This document shows, piece after piece, positions 55,472 to 64,000 of a stretch of DNA of 64,000 nt. The notes beneath the pieces were generated by a model. That model was not told where the DNA came from. It made no database searches and worked only from the letters and a program-made list of their open reading frames with translations. This DNA comes from Verrucomicrobiota bacterium (lineage in GTDB: Bacteria; Verrucomicrobiota; Verrucomicrobiia; Limisphaerales; SIBE01). The position numbers and the translations under genes were made by a program. Position 1 is the stretch's first letter. The number at the start of each line of letters is the position of its first letter. The stretch lies in NCBI GenBank assembly GCA_016871515.1, contig VHDE01000008.1, positions 1 through 64,000 on the forward strand, in the 5' to 3' direction.

Positions 55472-56131
55472 ATGCTTGGCTTGCTCGGAAAGAAACTAGG
55501 ACAAACGCGCGTTTACGACGCCAAAGGCAACCTCATTCCTGTGACGGTTGTCCTCGCCGGTCCCAATCGCGTGGTCCAGTGCAAGACGATCGAGACGGAC
55601 GGTTACAAGTCCGTTCAGTTGGGTTTCGACGATCAGAAAGAACATCGCGTGAGCAAGGCGTTGAACGGACATTTTCGAAAACAGAAAGCAACACCAGTCA
55701 AGCGGCTGCGCGAGTTTCGTGATTTTTCCTTGGACGTGAAGCCGGGCGATGTTGTCGGTGTGAATATTTTCGCCCAAGGCGATTTGGTGGATGCGATTGG
55801 AGTCACCAAAGGCCGCGGCTTTGAAGGGGTAGTCAAGCGGCATCACTTTCGTGGAGGCGATATCACTCACGGCGCCAAAGGCTGGCATCGGCGGTCGGGC
55901 GCGATCGGTCAACGTTTGTTTCCCGGGACCGTTATGCGCGGGATGAAGATGCCGGGTCACATGGGGCAGGTCCGGCGGACGGTTCAGAACCTCGAGATCA
56001 TTCAGGTGCGCGAAGCGGACAATGTCCTGTTGATCAAAGGGGCGGTGCCGGGCGCCAAAGGGGATTACGTCGTCATCCGAGAATCCAAAAAGTATCCTAA
56101 GAAGGCCGCCGCTCCGGCCGAGACAAAGTAA
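55472..56131 (+). CDS. rplC: 50S ribosomal protein L3
   Basis: 219 residues, starting MLGLLGKKLGQTRVYDAKG. Early assembly protein near the peptidyl transferase centre. KGRGFEGVVKRHHFRGG and GRVMRGMKMPGHMG-like segment (TVMRGMKMPGHMGQVRRTV) match the family. Tight spacing after rpsJ. Confidence 0.97.
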   Translation: MLGLLGKKLGQTRVYDAKGNLIPVTVVLAGPNRVVQCKTIETDGYKSVQLGFDDQKEHRVSKALNGHFRKQKATPVKRLREFRDFSLDVKPGDVVGVNIFAQGDLVDAIGVTKGRGFEGVVKRHHFRGGDITHGAKGWHRRSGAIGQRLFPGTVMRGMKMPGHMGQVRRTVQNLEIIQVREADNVLLIKGAVPGAKGDYVVIRESKKYPKKAAAPAETK

Positions 56132-56152
56132 TCTGCAATTGATTGGGAACCG

Positions 56153-56779
56153 ATGAAACTGACGATTAAAGATATACAAGGGAATAACCAGGGCGAGTTG
56201 GATGTGAAGTTCCCGATCATCGAGGATGGCCGAGGCACCCAAGCCGTGCACGATGTTGTGGTTGCTTATCAAGCGGCTCAACGCAGCGGCACAGCTTGCA
56301 CCAAAACGATGGGTGAAGTGGCCGGCTCCGGGAAAAAACCGTGGCGGCAGAAAGGCACCGGTCGCGCGCGCGCCGGTTCGTTTGCTTCTCCGCTTTGGCG
56401 TGGCGGTGGTGTTGTATTCGGGCCGAAACCTCGCGATCACGGCAAGAAAGTTTCTAAGTCCACGAAGCAACTGGCTTTTCGCAAGGCGCTCAGCGAGCGA
56501 TTGAAAGCGGGAGATGTGTTCGTGCTGGACGACCTCAAGTTGAGCTCGCCCAAAACGAAAGAGTTCTTGCGCGTGCTGTCGGCGCTGCAAATCACCGGAA
56601 CGACTTTGGTCGTTGCTCCGAGCGTCGATCAGAATTTGATTTTGGCTTCACGCAATGTCCCAAACGTCGAGCTGACCACCAGTGACGCGTTGAATACTTA
56701 CGAAGTGCTGCGGTTCGGCAAACTGGTTTTTACCCGAGGCGCGTTTGAAAAGGTCGAGCAACGTTTGGCTGCCGAGTAA
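56153..56779 (+). CDS. rplD: 50S ribosomal protein L4
   Basis: 208 residues with the exit-tunnel loop segment KKPWRQKGTGRARAG and WRGGGVVFGPKPRDH, where macrolide-related changes occur in other bacteria; no unusual change is seen. L4 commonly regulates the S10 operon in E. coli; not shown here. Confidence 0.97.
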   Translation: MKLTIKDIQGNNQGELDVKFPIIEDGRGTQAVHDVVVAYQAAQRSGTACTKTMGEVAGSGKKPWRQKGTGRARAGSFASPLWRGGGVVFGPKPRDHGKKVSKSTKQLAFRKALSERLKAGDVFVLDDLKLSSPKTKEFLRVLSALQITGTTLVVAPSVDQNLILASRNVPNVELTTSDALNTYEVLRFGKLVFTRGAFEKVEQRLAAE

Positions 56780-56784
56780 TCACC

Positions 56785-57066
56785 ATGAACACTTTTGAAG
56801 TCATCAAAACAGTCCGCCTCACGGAGAAGGGCACAATCCAGAAGGATAAGTTCAATCAGTACACCGTGATCGCGGACCGGCGCGCCAACAAAGTTCAGAT
56901 CCGGCAAGCTGTCCAGGAGCTTTTTAAGGTTACTGTTTTGGATGTGCGGACGCTTAATGTCCGGGGGAAACTCCGGCGGCAACGGACCACACAAGCTGGC
57001 AAGGCCCCGGATTGGAAAAAGGCCATCGTCACTTTGAAGAAGGATGACAAGATTGTCCTGACCTAA
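56785..57066 (+). CDS. rplW: 50S ribosomal protein L23
   Basis: 93 residues: VRLTEKGTIQKDKFNQYTVI, KVQIRQAVQELFKVTVLDVR. Lies at the tunnel exit and docks signal recognition particle and trigger factor. 5 bases after rplD. Confidence 0.96.
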   Translation: MNTFEVIKTVRLTEKGTIQKDKFNQYTVIADRRANKVQIRQAVQELFKVTVLDVRTLNVRGKLRRQRTTQAGKAPDWKKAIVTLKKDDKIVLT

Positions 57067-57078
57067 ACCGAGATTTGT

Positions 57079-57924
57079 ATGCCAGTTAAATCATTTCGAC
57101 CCCTGACTCCGTCCACGCGTTACATCACGATCGCGTCGTTCGACGAGATCACGAAGACGAAGCCAGAGAAGAATCTGGTTTTCACCCGCAAGAAAACGGG
57201 AGGCCGCAATTCGCATGGACGCATCACGAGCCGGGGCCGGGGGCAGGGCCACAAACAAAAGGTCCGTAATGTCGATTTCAAGCGCGATAAGCGCGGTATG
57301 GAAGCGAAGGTTGTGGCGATCGAGTATGATCCGTTGCGTTCGGCCCGTTTGGCCCTGCTCGAATACACCGATGGAGAAAAACGTTACATTGTTGCTCCGA
57401 ACGGGCTGAAAGTTGGCGCGAAGTTGATGAGCGGAGCGGTGGCGCCGCCCGAGATCGGGAATAGTTTGCCATTAAAGACAGTTCCCATCGGGTTGCCGAT
57501 TCATAATTTGGAGATCACGCCCGGCAAAGGCGGTCAGATGGTTCGCAGCGCGGGCGGCTCGGCTGTGGTCATGTCGCGCGATGAAGGTTACGCGCAAGTG
57601 CGCCTGCCCTCGGGTGAGATTCGCCGTTTCAATGAGAATTGTTTTGCCACGATTGGCCAGGTCGGAAACACGGAGCATGAGAACGTAATTCTGGGTAAAG
57701 CGGGCCGGGGACGTCATCGTGGCTTTCGCCCCTTGAGCCGTGGCGTTGCGAAGAATCCTGTCGATCACCCGATGGGCGGGGGAGCGGGAAAAACCTCAGG
57801 CGGCGGTCATCCGGTCACTCCGTGGGGCGTGATTACCAAGGGCTTTAAGACGCGCCAGCGCCACAAACAATCGAATCGCTTTATCATCGTGCGCCGTGAT
57901 GGACGTCCGATGAAACAACTCTAA
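57079..57924 (+). CDS. rplB: 50S ribosomal protein L2
   Basis: 281 residues, close to the peptidyl transferase centre. [18 protein letters not shown] and [20 protein letters not shown] are seen; the latter usually reads GGGEGRTSGG, so the Glu-to-Ala and Arg-to-Lys are variants in a highly conserved segment. The His of HPMGGG is kept. Confidence 0.97.
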   Translation: MPVKSFRPLTPSTRYITIASFDEITKTKPEKNLVFTRKKTGGRNSHGRITSRGRGQGHKQKVRNVDFKRDKRGMEAKVVAIEYDPLRSARLALLEYTDGEKRYIVAPNGLKVGAKLMSGAVAPPEIGNSLPLKTVPIGLPIHNLEITPGKGGQMVRSAGGSAVVMSRDEGYAQVRLPSGEIRRFNENCFATIGQVGNTEHENVILGKAGRGRHRGFRPLSRGVAKNPVDHPMGGGAGKTSGGGHPVTPWGVITKGFKTRQRHKQSNRFIIVRRDGRPMKQL

Positions 57925-57932
57925 TAAGTCTT

Positions 57933-58214
57933 ATGGGACGCTCGATCAAAAAAGGTCCATTCGTCGACGCGCATTTGCTGGAAAAGATTTCCAAGCTGAA
58001 TGCGGCGAACACCAAGAAACCGATCAAGACCTGGTCGCGCCGGTCGATGATCACGCCGGAATTTGTTGGACATACTTTCAACGTGCATAACGGCAAAGTC
58101 TTCAACCCCGTCTTTGTCACGGAGAATATGGTGGGCCACCGTTTGGGAGAGTTTTCCTTGACGCGAACGTTCAAGAAGCACGGCGCTCACACGGCTAAAG
58201 CCGAAGCCAAATAG
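57933..58214 (+). CDS. rpsS: 30S ribosomal protein S19
   Basis: 93 residues: [56 protein letters not shown]. Head protein forming a complex with S13. 8 bases after rplB. Confidence 0.97.
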   Translation: MGRSIKKGPFVDAHLLEKISKLNAANTKKPIKTWSRRSMITPEFVGHTFNVHNGKVFNPVFVTENMVGHRLGEFSLTRTFKKHGAHTAKAEAK

Positions 58215-58220
58215 GCACCT

Positions 58221-58553
58221 ATGGAAGTCCAAGCAATCACCCGCAACGTTCGCATGTCCGCCCAGAAGGTGCGCGAGGTCGTCCGGCAAATACAGGGTCT
58301 TCCCGTTCAGGAGGCCGCGGCGGTGCTGGCGGTCGTCCCGCGGAAATCAGCGCGGCTCGTGGCCAAGACGTTGAAGTCGGCGATGGCGAACGCGGAAAAC
58401 AACAAGAATGCGAAACTGGAAAGTTTGCGCGTCAAAGAGGCGGTGGCGGGGACAGCGAGGACCATGAAGCGTTTCACTCCGAAAGCTCGCGGGTCGGCCG
58501 GCCCGATCTTGAAGCGGAGCTGCCACATCATGATTACCTTGTCGGATAGCTGA
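58221..58553 (+). CDS. rplV: 50S ribosomal protein L22
   Basis: 110 residues: [20 protein letters not shown] and [20 protein letters not shown]. Its beta hairpin lines the exit tunnel beside L4. 6 bases after rpsS. Confidence 0.97.
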   Translation: MEVQAITRNVRMSAQKVREVVRQIQGLPVQEAAAVLAVVPRKSARLVAKTLKSAMANAENNKNAKLESLRVKEAVAGTARTMKRFTPKARGSAGPILKRSCHIMITLSDS

Positions 58554-58560
58554 TTTATTT

Positions 58561-59238
58561 ATGGGCCAGAAGACAAATCCAGTTGGTCTGCGCGTCGCCG
58601 TCAATAAAGACTGGCGTTCAAAATGGTATGCCGAGAAAAAAGAGTTCGGCAAGCTCCTGTCCGAGGATCGCAAGATTCGAGACATTTTGAAGAAGAAGCT
58701 CGAATCGGCGTCGGTCCCGAAGATTCAGATCGAGCGGGCCGCGACGCGTTGCCGCATCACCATCTTCACGGCGCGCCCCGGAGTGGTGATTGGCCGCAAG
58801 GGCGCGGAAATCGACAAGCTCAAAGAAGAACTGAGCAAGATGACCGGCAAAGAGATTTACGTCGATATTCAAGAAGTCAAAACTCCCGAGTTGGACGCCC
58901 AATTGGTGGCTGAGAACATTGCGCTGCAATTGGAGCGCCGCATTTCGTTTCGACGCGCGATGAAGAAGGCGGTTCAGACTGCTATGGACTTTGGCGCGGC
59001 CGGAATTAAGGTGCGCTGCGCCGGGCGATTGGGAGGCGCAGAGTTGGCGCGCGTCGAGTCATACCACGAGGGGAGTGTTCCGCTGCATACATTGCGGGCA
59101 GCGATTGACTACGGATTTGCCGAAGCCCACACGCTCTACGGAAAGTTAGGAATTAAATGCTGGATTTGCAAGGGCGAGGTCAAAGCTGAAAAAGGCGGGC
59201 CGAGTTCCACGGCCAGTCCAGTCGCCGCAAGTGTTTAA
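58561..59238 (+). CDS. rpsC: 30S ribosomal protein S3
   Basis: 225 residues: [22 protein letters not shown] domain [18 protein letters not shown], and [20 protein letters not shown]. Lines the mRNA entry site. A short Ser/Ala tail is added. Confidence 0.97.
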   Translation: MGQKTNPVGLRVAVNKDWRSKWYAEKKEFGKLLSEDRKIRDILKKKLESASVPKIQIERAATRCRITIFTARPGVVIGRKGAEIDKLKEELSKMTGKEIYVDIQEVKTPELDAQLVAENIALQLERRISFRRAMKKAVQTAMDFGAAGIKVRCAGRLGGAELARVESYHEGSVPLHTLRAAIDYGFAEAHTLYGKLGIKCWICKGEVKAEKGGPSSTASPVAASV

Positions 59239-59262
59239 CCCGTTTATTCGTCGAGATTTTTT

Positions 59263-59682
59263 ATGCCATTGATGCCGGCCAGAGTGAAGTACCGCAAGAT
59301 GCATCGCGGCAGCCGTACGGGGATCGCTTCCCGCGGCGAGAACGTTGCCTTTGGCGAGTATGGATTGCAGTCGCTCGAACGGTGCTGGCTCGACACGAAG
59401 CAGATCGAAGCTGCGCGCGTGGCGATCAGCCGTTTTATGAAGCGGCGCGGCAAGGTGTGGATTCGCATTTTCCCAGACAAGTCCTACACGAAAAAACCGC
59501 TCGAAACGCGAATGGGCAAGGGCAAGGGCCCGGTCGAGTCGTGGGTGGCCGTTATTCGCCCGGCGAGTGTTTTATTTGAAGTGGACGGAGTGCCGGAAGC
59601 GGTCGCGCGCGAGTCCATGCGGCTGGCGGCAGACAAGCTTCCGATTCGAACCAAGTTTATCTCGCGTCATAAACTGGGATAG
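59263..59682 (+). CDS. rplP: 50S ribosomal protein L16
   Basis: 139 residues: [20 protein letters not shown] and [20 protein letters not shown]. Helps position tRNA in the A site. 24 bases after rpsC. Confidence 0.97.
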   Translation: MPLMPARVKYRKMHRGSRTGIASRGENVAFGEYGLQSLERCWLDTKQIEAARVAISRFMKRRGKVWIRIFPDKSYTKKPLETRMGKGKGPVESWVAVIRPASVLFEVDGVPEAVARESMRLAADKLPIRTKFISRHKLG

Positions 59683-59690
59683 AAACAACC

Positions 59691-59888
59691 ATGAAAATGT
59701 CTGAGATTCGAGATTTGACGGCAGCGGAGTTGGCGGTGAAGAACCGCGATCTGCGGCAGGAACTGTTCAACCTGCGGCTGCAGCAGGCGACCAGTCAGTT
59801 GGAAAAGTCGGCGCAGCTTCGGCTGTTGCGGCGCGATATCGCTCGTATTGAAACGCAGATTTCAGCGCTTCGCAAAAAAGCTGCCTAA
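59691..59888 (+). CDS. rpmC: 50S ribosomal protein L29
   Basis: 65 residues, two helices: EIRDLTAAELAVKNRDLRQE and QATSQLEKSAQLRLLRRDIA. Located at the tunnel exit next to L23. 8 bases after rplP. Confidence 0.96.
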   Translation: MKMSEIRDLTAAELAVKNRDLRQELFNLRLQQATSQLEKSAQLRLLRRDIARIETQISALRKKAA

Positions 59889-59897
59889 TTGTTGCCT

Positions 59898-60185
59898 ATG
59901 TCTAACAGTGTTGTCCGCGGTCAACGTAAAGAACGGTTGGGAGAAGTCATTTCGAACAAGATGACGAAAACGATTGTGGTCCGCGTCGAGCGCCGCTTTC
60001 GGCATCCGAAGTTCAAAAAGGTCGTGACCCGCTACCGAAAGTTCTACGCGCACGATGAGAAGAGCGAAGCCAAAGTGGGCGATCGAGTGCGGATTGAAGA
60101 AACGCGCCCGCTTTCCAAAATGAAGAGCTGGCGCCTGGTTGAAGTTTTGGAGCGCAACAAGCAGGCCGTGGCGGCGGCAGTCTAG
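59898..60185 (+). CDS. rpsQ: 30S ribosomal protein S17
   Basis: 95 residues from ATG 59898 ([19 protein letters not shown]); a TTG three codons earlier is less likely. [20 protein letters not shown] and [19 protein letters not shown] are diagnostic. 9 bases after rpmC. Confidence 0.96.
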   Translation: MSNSVVRGQRKERLGEVISNKMTKTIVVRVERRFRHPKFKKVVTRYRKFYAHDEKSEAKVGDRVRIEETRPLSKMKSWRLVEVLERNKQAVAAAV

Positions 60186-60195
60186 CATTCAATTT

Positions 60196-60561
60196 ATGTT
60201 GCAAATTCGTTCTATCCTGGATGTGGCCGATAATACCGGCGCGAAACGAGCCGCTGCGATTGGCGTCATTGGGCGTAATCAGTTTTATGCGCGCGTCGGT
60301 GACGTGATTAAGGCTCACATAAAAGAAGCGACGCCCGATGGAACGGTCAAGAAGGGTGAAGTAGTGGATGCGGTCATTGTCCGAACGCGGCAGCCCATTC
60401 GGCGCAACGATGGTTCGTACCTTCGTTTTGACACCAATGCCATTGTCATCATCGACAAAGAAAACAATCCGCGCGGCACACGCATCTTTGGACCGGTCGC
60501 CCGCGAATTGCGCGACAAGAAGTTTATGAAAATCATTTCGCTGGCCCCGGAGGTCATTTAG
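60196..60561 (+). CDS. rplN: 50S ribosomal protein L14
   Basis: 121 residues from ATG 60196 ([20 protein letters not shown]); the longer open frame runs into rpsQ and is not used. [38 protein letters not shown]. Begins the spc part of the cluster. Confidence 0.97.
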   Translation: MLQIRSILDVADNTGAKRAAAIGVIGRNQFYARVGDVIKAHIKEATPDGTVKKGEVVDAVIVRTRQPIRRNDGSYLRFDTNAIVIIDKENNPRGTRIFGPVARELRDKKFMKIISLAPEVI

Positions 60562-60565
60562 CGCT

Positions 60566-60841
60566 ATGGCCAAATGTCATGTCAAAAAAGGTGATGAAGT
60601 GGTCGTCATCGCTGGAACGGAGCGCGGCAAGCGGGGCAAGATCATCACTGTTTTGTCCGGACACCAACGCGTGATTGTCGAGGGCGTGAAGATGATCAAG
60701 AAACACACGCGCAAGAATCAGCAAAACCCGAACGGCGCGATCATCGAACGAGAAGGGTCAGTTCATATTTCGAATGTCATGCGAGCAGACCAGTTCGATG
60801 CCCGCGCCAAGAAACGTGGAACTGCGGATGCCAGCGCTTGA
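60566..60841 (+). CDS. rplX: 50S ribosomal protein L24
   Basis: 91 residues: CHVKKGDEVVVIAGTERGKR (KOW motif), KHTRKNQQNPNGAIIEREGS. Early assembly protein. 4 bases after rplN. Confidence 0.97.
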   Translation: MAKCHVKKGDEVVVIAGTERGKRGKIITVLSGHQRVIVEGVKMIKKHTRKNQQNPNGAIIEREGSVHISNVMRADQFDARAKKRGTADASA

Positions 60842-60857
60842 GACGGGACGATACGCC

Positions 60858-61403
60858 ATGAAGCCACGACTGTATCACAACTATATCGACAAGGTGAGGC
60901 CCGCTTTGATGGAGAAGCGAAAGTACAAGAACCTTCATCAGGTTCCGCGCATTGAGAAGATTGTGCTCAACATGGGCGTGAGCTCATCATTGGAAAAGGG
61001 GGCGGTCGATGATGCGGCCAAGGATTTGAGCATCATTACGGGACGAAAACCGGTTATTGCCAAAGCTCGGAAGAGCATCGCGAATTTCAAACTGCGGCAA
61101 GGGCAGCCAATCGCTTGTCATGTGACGTTGCGGCGGGAAGTGATGTATGAGTTTTTTGACCGGCTGGTCGCGGCGGCTTTGCCGCGCATTCGCGATTTTC
61201 GTGGGTTGTCCACGCGTTCTTTTGACGGGCGCGGCAATTATTCGATAGGCATTACGGATCAGACGATTTTCCCCGAAGTCGATTTGGATAAAATTAAGCG
61301 GCAACAAGGAATGGACATTACGATTGTCACATCCGCCAAAACCAATGAGGAAGCATTGGATCTCCTCAAAATGATGGGAATGCCCTTCGCCGAAGGAAGA
61401 TAA
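60858..61403 (+). CDS. rplE: 50S ribosomal protein L5
   Basis: 181 residues from ATG 60858 (MKPRLYHNYIDKVRPALMEK). The open frame begins inside rplX but that part is not L5. QVPRIEKIVLNMGVSS, RDFRGLSTRSFDGRGNYSIG, QGMDITIVTSAKTNEEAL. Binds 5S rRNA. Confidence 0.97.
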   Translation: MKPRLYHNYIDKVRPALMEKRKYKNLHQVPRIEKIVLNMGVSSSLEKGAVDDAAKDLSIITGRKPVIAKARKSIANFKLRQGQPIACHVTLRREVMYEFFDRLVAAALPRIRDFRGLSTRSFDGRGNYSIGITDQTIFPEVDLDKIKRQQGMDITIVTSAKTNEEALDLLKMMGMPFAEGR

Positions 61404-61406
61404 TTT

Positions 61407-61676
61407 ATGGCAAAGAAAGCATGGATTGAGCGCGAAAAGAGAAAGCGCAAAGCAGTACAAAAATACGCCGCCTTGCGGGCGGAACTTAAGGCCAAAGGCG
61501 ATTACGCCGGATTGGCCAAGCTTCCGCGAAATGCCAGTCCTTCGCGATTGACGAACCGCTGTTCGATCTCCGGACGCCGGCATGGTTACCTGCGCAAGTT
61601 CGCTTGCTCGCGGCTTGTGTTTCGAGAGTCGGCGTTGAGCGGTTTGATTCCCGGCGTCACCAAGGCTAGCTGGTAA
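61407..61676 (+). CDS. rpsN: 30S ribosomal protein S14 (zinc-free type)
   Basis: 89 residues: [59 protein letters not shown]. The long form without the CxxC zinc motifs. Confidence 0.96.
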   Translation: MAKKAWIEREKRKRKAVQKYAALRAELKAKGDYAGLAKLPRNASPSRLTNRCSISGRRHGYLRKFACSRLVFRESALSGLIPGVTKASW

Positions 61677-61680
61677 GCTT

Positions 61681-62067
61681 ATGACAGACCCAATTTCTGA
61701 CATGCTGACGCGCTTGCGCAATGCCAATCAGGCGCTGCTGCCCACCATCGAGTTGGCCCACTCCAAGATGAAGGAAAGCATCGCGCGGATTTTAAAGCGA
61801 GAGGGCTACATCGCTGATTGCTCGGTGGAAGGCAATAAGATCAAGAAGTTGAAACTCAAACTAAAGTTCCAGGACCGCCAAGGGATTATTACTGGTCTGC
61901 GGCGTGTGAGCACTCCAGGATTGCGCCGTTACGTGCGATCGACAGAGATTCCGCGTGTGCTCGGTGGAATGGGCACGGCCATCCTTTCCACGCCTAAAGG
62001 CGTGATGACCGGTTTTGAAGCTCAAAAGCAGCGCCTCGGCGGCGAAGTTCTTTGTTTTGTTTGGTAA
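61681..62067 (+). CDS. rpsH: 30S ribosomal protein S8
   Basis: 128 residues: MTDPISDMLTRLRNANQALL and STPKGVMTGFEAQKQRLGGE ending CFVW. Organises the 30S platform; in E. coli it also represses the spc operon. Confidence 0.97.
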   Translation: MTDPISDMLTRLRNANQALLPTIELAHSKMKESIARILKREGYIADCSVEGNKIKKLKLKLKFQDRQGIITGLRRVSTPGLRRYVRSTEIPRVLGGMGTAILSTPKGVMTGFEAQKQRLGGEVLCFVW

Positions 62068-62076
62068 GGCAATTGT

Positions 62077-62613
62077 ATGTCGAGAATTGGAAAAATACCC
62101 GTCCAAATTCCTCCCAAGGTCAAAGTAGAGATCAAGGAAGGAAAGGTTTTTGTCGAAGGTCCGAAGGGCAAATTGGATTTTGCGCTGCCGAAGCGCACTT
62201 CCGCCGCGGTGACGGGCGACAAGATTCTTGTCACTCGGCAAGGTGAAGACGCTGAGGCGAAGTCGCTCCATGGGTTGAGCCGCGCGATTCTCAATAACAT
62301 GGTTAAAGGGGTGGCGGATGGATTCATGAAGAAGCTGGAAATACAGGGCGTTGGTTTCAAAGCGGCTGTGCAGGGCAACAATGTCAACCTTAACCTCGGC
62401 TATTCGCATCCCGTTTTGTATCCGATACCGGACCAGATCACCGTAAAGGTGGAGGACAACACCAAGGTGACAATCGAAGGTCCCAGCAAAGAATTGGTGG
62501 GTCGCGTGGCCTCCGAAATCCGGAGTTACTATCCACCTGAGCCGTACAAAGGCAAAGGTGTACGCTATGTGGGCGAGAAGGTCGTGCGCAAGGAAGGCAA
62601 GACCGTGCAGTAA
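62077..62613 (+). CDS. rplF: 50S ribosomal protein L6
   Basis: 178 residues: MSRIGKIPVQIPPKVKVEIK, MVKGVADGFMKKLEIQGVGF, and the terminal PEPYKGKGVRYVGEKVVRKE. Near the GTPase-associated centre. 9 bases after rpsH. Confidence 0.97.
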   Translation: MSRIGKIPVQIPPKVKVEIKEGKVFVEGPKGKLDFALPKRTSAAVTGDKILVTRQGEDAEAKSLHGLSRAILNNMVKGVADGFMKKLEIQGVGFKAAVQGNNVNLNLGYSHPVLYPIPDQITVKVEDNTKVTIEGPSKELVGRVASEIRSYYPPEPYKGKGVRYVGEKVVRKEGKTVQ

Positions 62614-62661
62614 GGGCATTAACTAATTGAGGGTTACGGCCAAGACCGTGACCCATAATCA

Positions 62662-63027
62662 ATGAGAACCGAAAAAAAACTTCACTTGGCGCAACTTCGG
62701 CGCTGGCGCATTCGCAAGAAAGTTGTCGGCACACGGGAACGGCCTCGCATGAGCGTCCGTTTCACCGGCAAGAACATTTACGTCCAATTCATTGATGATG
62801 TTGCGCGGACGACCTTGGCGGCCACTTCCACTTTGAGCAAGACAATCGAGGACCGCGACAAACTGCGAGCCAATGTTGCCACCGCCAAACGAATTGGCCA
62901 ACTGGCCGCCGAAACGGCCAAGAGCAAAGGAATTCAGAATGTCGTGTTCGATCGCAGTGGCGCGCGCTTCCATGGCAAAGTGAAAGCATTGGCCGACGCG
63001 GCTCGCGAAGGCGGCCTGCAATTTTAA
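62662..63027 (+). CDS. rplR: 50S ribosomal protein L18
   Basis: 121 residues: RVRK-like start IRKKVVGTRERPRMSVRFTG, VVFDRSGARFHGKVKALADA and terminal AREGGLQF. Binds 5S rRNA with L5. 48 bases after rplF. Confidence 0.97.
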   Translation: MRTEKKLHLAQLRRWRIRKKVVGTRERPRMSVRFTGKNIYVQFIDDVARTTLAATSTLSKTIEDRDKLRANVATAKRIGQLAAETAKSKGIQNVVFDRSGARFHGKVKALADAAREGGLQF

Positions 63028-63048
63028 TCGAGATCAGGAGAAAATATC

Positions 63049-63723
63049 GTGGCTGAACAAACCAAAAGTACTGTGGAACCGGGACGGATGGGTGGCCGGG
63101 GAATGGGTCGACCGGGCCGGCGGACTCGCCCGGCGGCCGAGGGCTCGGACCAATCGAACGCGGGCGGCAAAGATTCCAACAATTTAAGCGAGAAAGTAGT
63201 TTTCATAAATCGATCATCGAAAGTCGTCAAAGGCGGGCGGCGTTTCAGTTTTAGCGCCCTCGTTGTGGTTGGCGACAAACAGGGGCGGGTTGGAATTGGA
63301 CTGGGCAAGGCCGGCGAAGTGGCAGATGCCATTCGCAAAGGCGGAGAAGATGCCAAGCAACACATGGTCAAGATTTCGTTGCGAGAAGCGACGATCCCGC
63401 ATGATGTGATCTCTACTTACGGTGGCGCCCGGGTATTGCTTCGGCCAGCTTCACCTGGCACGGGGATCATTGCCGGAAAAACGGTTCGCGCCGTGGTCGA
63501 ATCCGCGGGCGTTAAGGACGTCCTCAGCAAATCGTTGGGGTCTAAAAATGCCGCTAACGTGGCCAAGGCAACTCTCGCGGCCTTGCAAGCGCTCCGCTTG
63601 CGTGAAGACATCTTTCGAAGTCGCGGGCTTTCCGTCAAACCGAAGGAGCCAGTTCCCGCCATTCCGCCTGCAACGCCGGCGCCTGCACCCGACATCGCGT
63701 CAGCCGCAAATTCAGCGTCGTAG
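63049..63723 (+). CDS. rpsE: 30S ribosomal protein S5
   Basis: 224 residues, GTG start with AGGAG Shine-Dalgarno. Core segments [40 protein letters not shown] and [20 protein letters not shown]. It is longer than most S5 proteins, with a Gly/Arg-rich N-terminal extension ([19 protein letters not shown]) and a Pro/Ala-rich C-terminal tail. The next gene is rplO directly; rpmD is absent. Confidence 0.96.
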   Translation: MAEQTKSTVEPGRMGGRGMGRPGRRTRPAAEGSDQSNAGGKDSNNLSEKVVFINRSSKVVKGGRRFSFSALVVVGDKQGRVGIGLGKAGEVADAIRKGGEDAKQHMVKISLREATIPHDVISTYGGARVLLRPASPGTGIIAGKTVRAVVESAGVKDVLSKSLGSKNAANVAKATLAALQALRLREDIFRSRGLSVKPKEPVPAIPPATPAPAPDIASAANSAS

Positions 63724-63729
63724 AAGTTT

Positions 63730-64000
63730 ATGCGTTTACATAATCTCAAACCTCGGCCCGGCGCCAAACACCGCCGAAAGCGGCTTGGTCAAGGCGAGTC
63801 GAGCGGGCATGGCAAAACGAGCGGACGCGGCGGCAAAGGCCAGACAGCAAGATCGGGCAGTTCCATCCGGATTGGTTTTGAAGGCGGCCAGATGCCGTTG
63901 ATTCGGCGTATGCCGAAGAGAGGATTCAATAATCCTCGCGGCACGCGTTACATCCCTGTCAATTTGAGCGCTCTAAATCAATTCGAGGATGGCGCGCGCG
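63730..64000 (+). CDS. rplO: 50S ribosomal protein L15 (partial, cut by window end)
   Basis: The first 90 codons: [59 protein letters not shown]. Only 6 bases separate it from rpsE. Confidence 0.95.
   Translation, partial: MRLHNLKPRPGAKHRRKRLGQGESSGHGKTSGRGGKGQTARSGSSIRIGFEGGQMPLIRRMPKRGFNNPRGTRYIPVNLSALNQFEDGAR

Overview
The window reads as bacterial chromosome from the PVC group, most likely a Verrucomicrobiota member related to Pedosphaera/Limisphaerales. Supporting evidence seen in the sequence: a 51-residue 'small basic protein' of the Chlamydiae/Verrucomicrobia type (37316-37471), an LL-diaminopimelate aminotransferase (DapL route to lysine and peptidoglycan), an RNase HIII, and many long intergenic palindromes of the kind I associate with that lineage. 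The assignment is inference; no 16S rRNA is present.

Layout, left half (1-38.9 kb, mixed housekeeping and accessory genes). The window opens inside a decayed IS630-type transposase. Then come a DUF255/thioredoxin-fold protein; a tight operon of a CPBP membrane protease, thiL, tsaE, tsaB and dprA; small membrane proteins and a lipoprotein metallopeptidase; dapL; a TPR membrane protein; a CNT nucleoside transporter; a 968-residue coiled-coil protein that looks 5' truncated; an EF-G paralogue with a degenerate G4 motif; a deletion remnant of a toxin-antitoxin locus; a bifunctional proline dehydrogenase/P5C dehydrogenase (putA) interrupted by a frameshift; a beta-CASP metallo-beta-lactamase protein beside a large AddB-like nuclease/helicase subunit; an oppABC peptide importer; folD; an SH3-domain protein; an RsuA/RluB pseudouridine synthase; and rnhC. 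Intergenic spaces here, and two coding regions, carry several distinct families of palindromic repeats.

Layout, right half (38.9-64 kb, translation and transcription super-cluster, all on the + strand). tRNA-Thr, tuf, tRNA-Trp, tRNA-Ser, secE, nusG, rplKAJL, rpoBC, rpsLG, fusA, then the S10 and spc gene order rpsJ-rplCDWB-rpsS-rplV-rpsC-rplP-rpmC-rpsQ-rplNXE-rpsNH-rplFR-rpsE-rplO (cut by the window end). rpmD is missing between rpsE and rplO. I saw none of the palindromic repeats in these 25 kb, in sharp contrast to the left half.

The most unusual material is the palindrome collection: elements with identical arms but unrelated loops of equal length, arrays of 17-nt mini-hairpins whose stems vary while staying self-complementary, and copies sitting in frame inside addB and in the signal peptide of oppA. 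Other points worth checking are the T-TTT-TTG slip site at the putA frameshift, the NAVN (instead of NKxD) motif of the EF-G paralogue, and an orphan intrinsic terminator that implies an unannotated small RNA upstream of a hypothetical gene near 23.6 kb.
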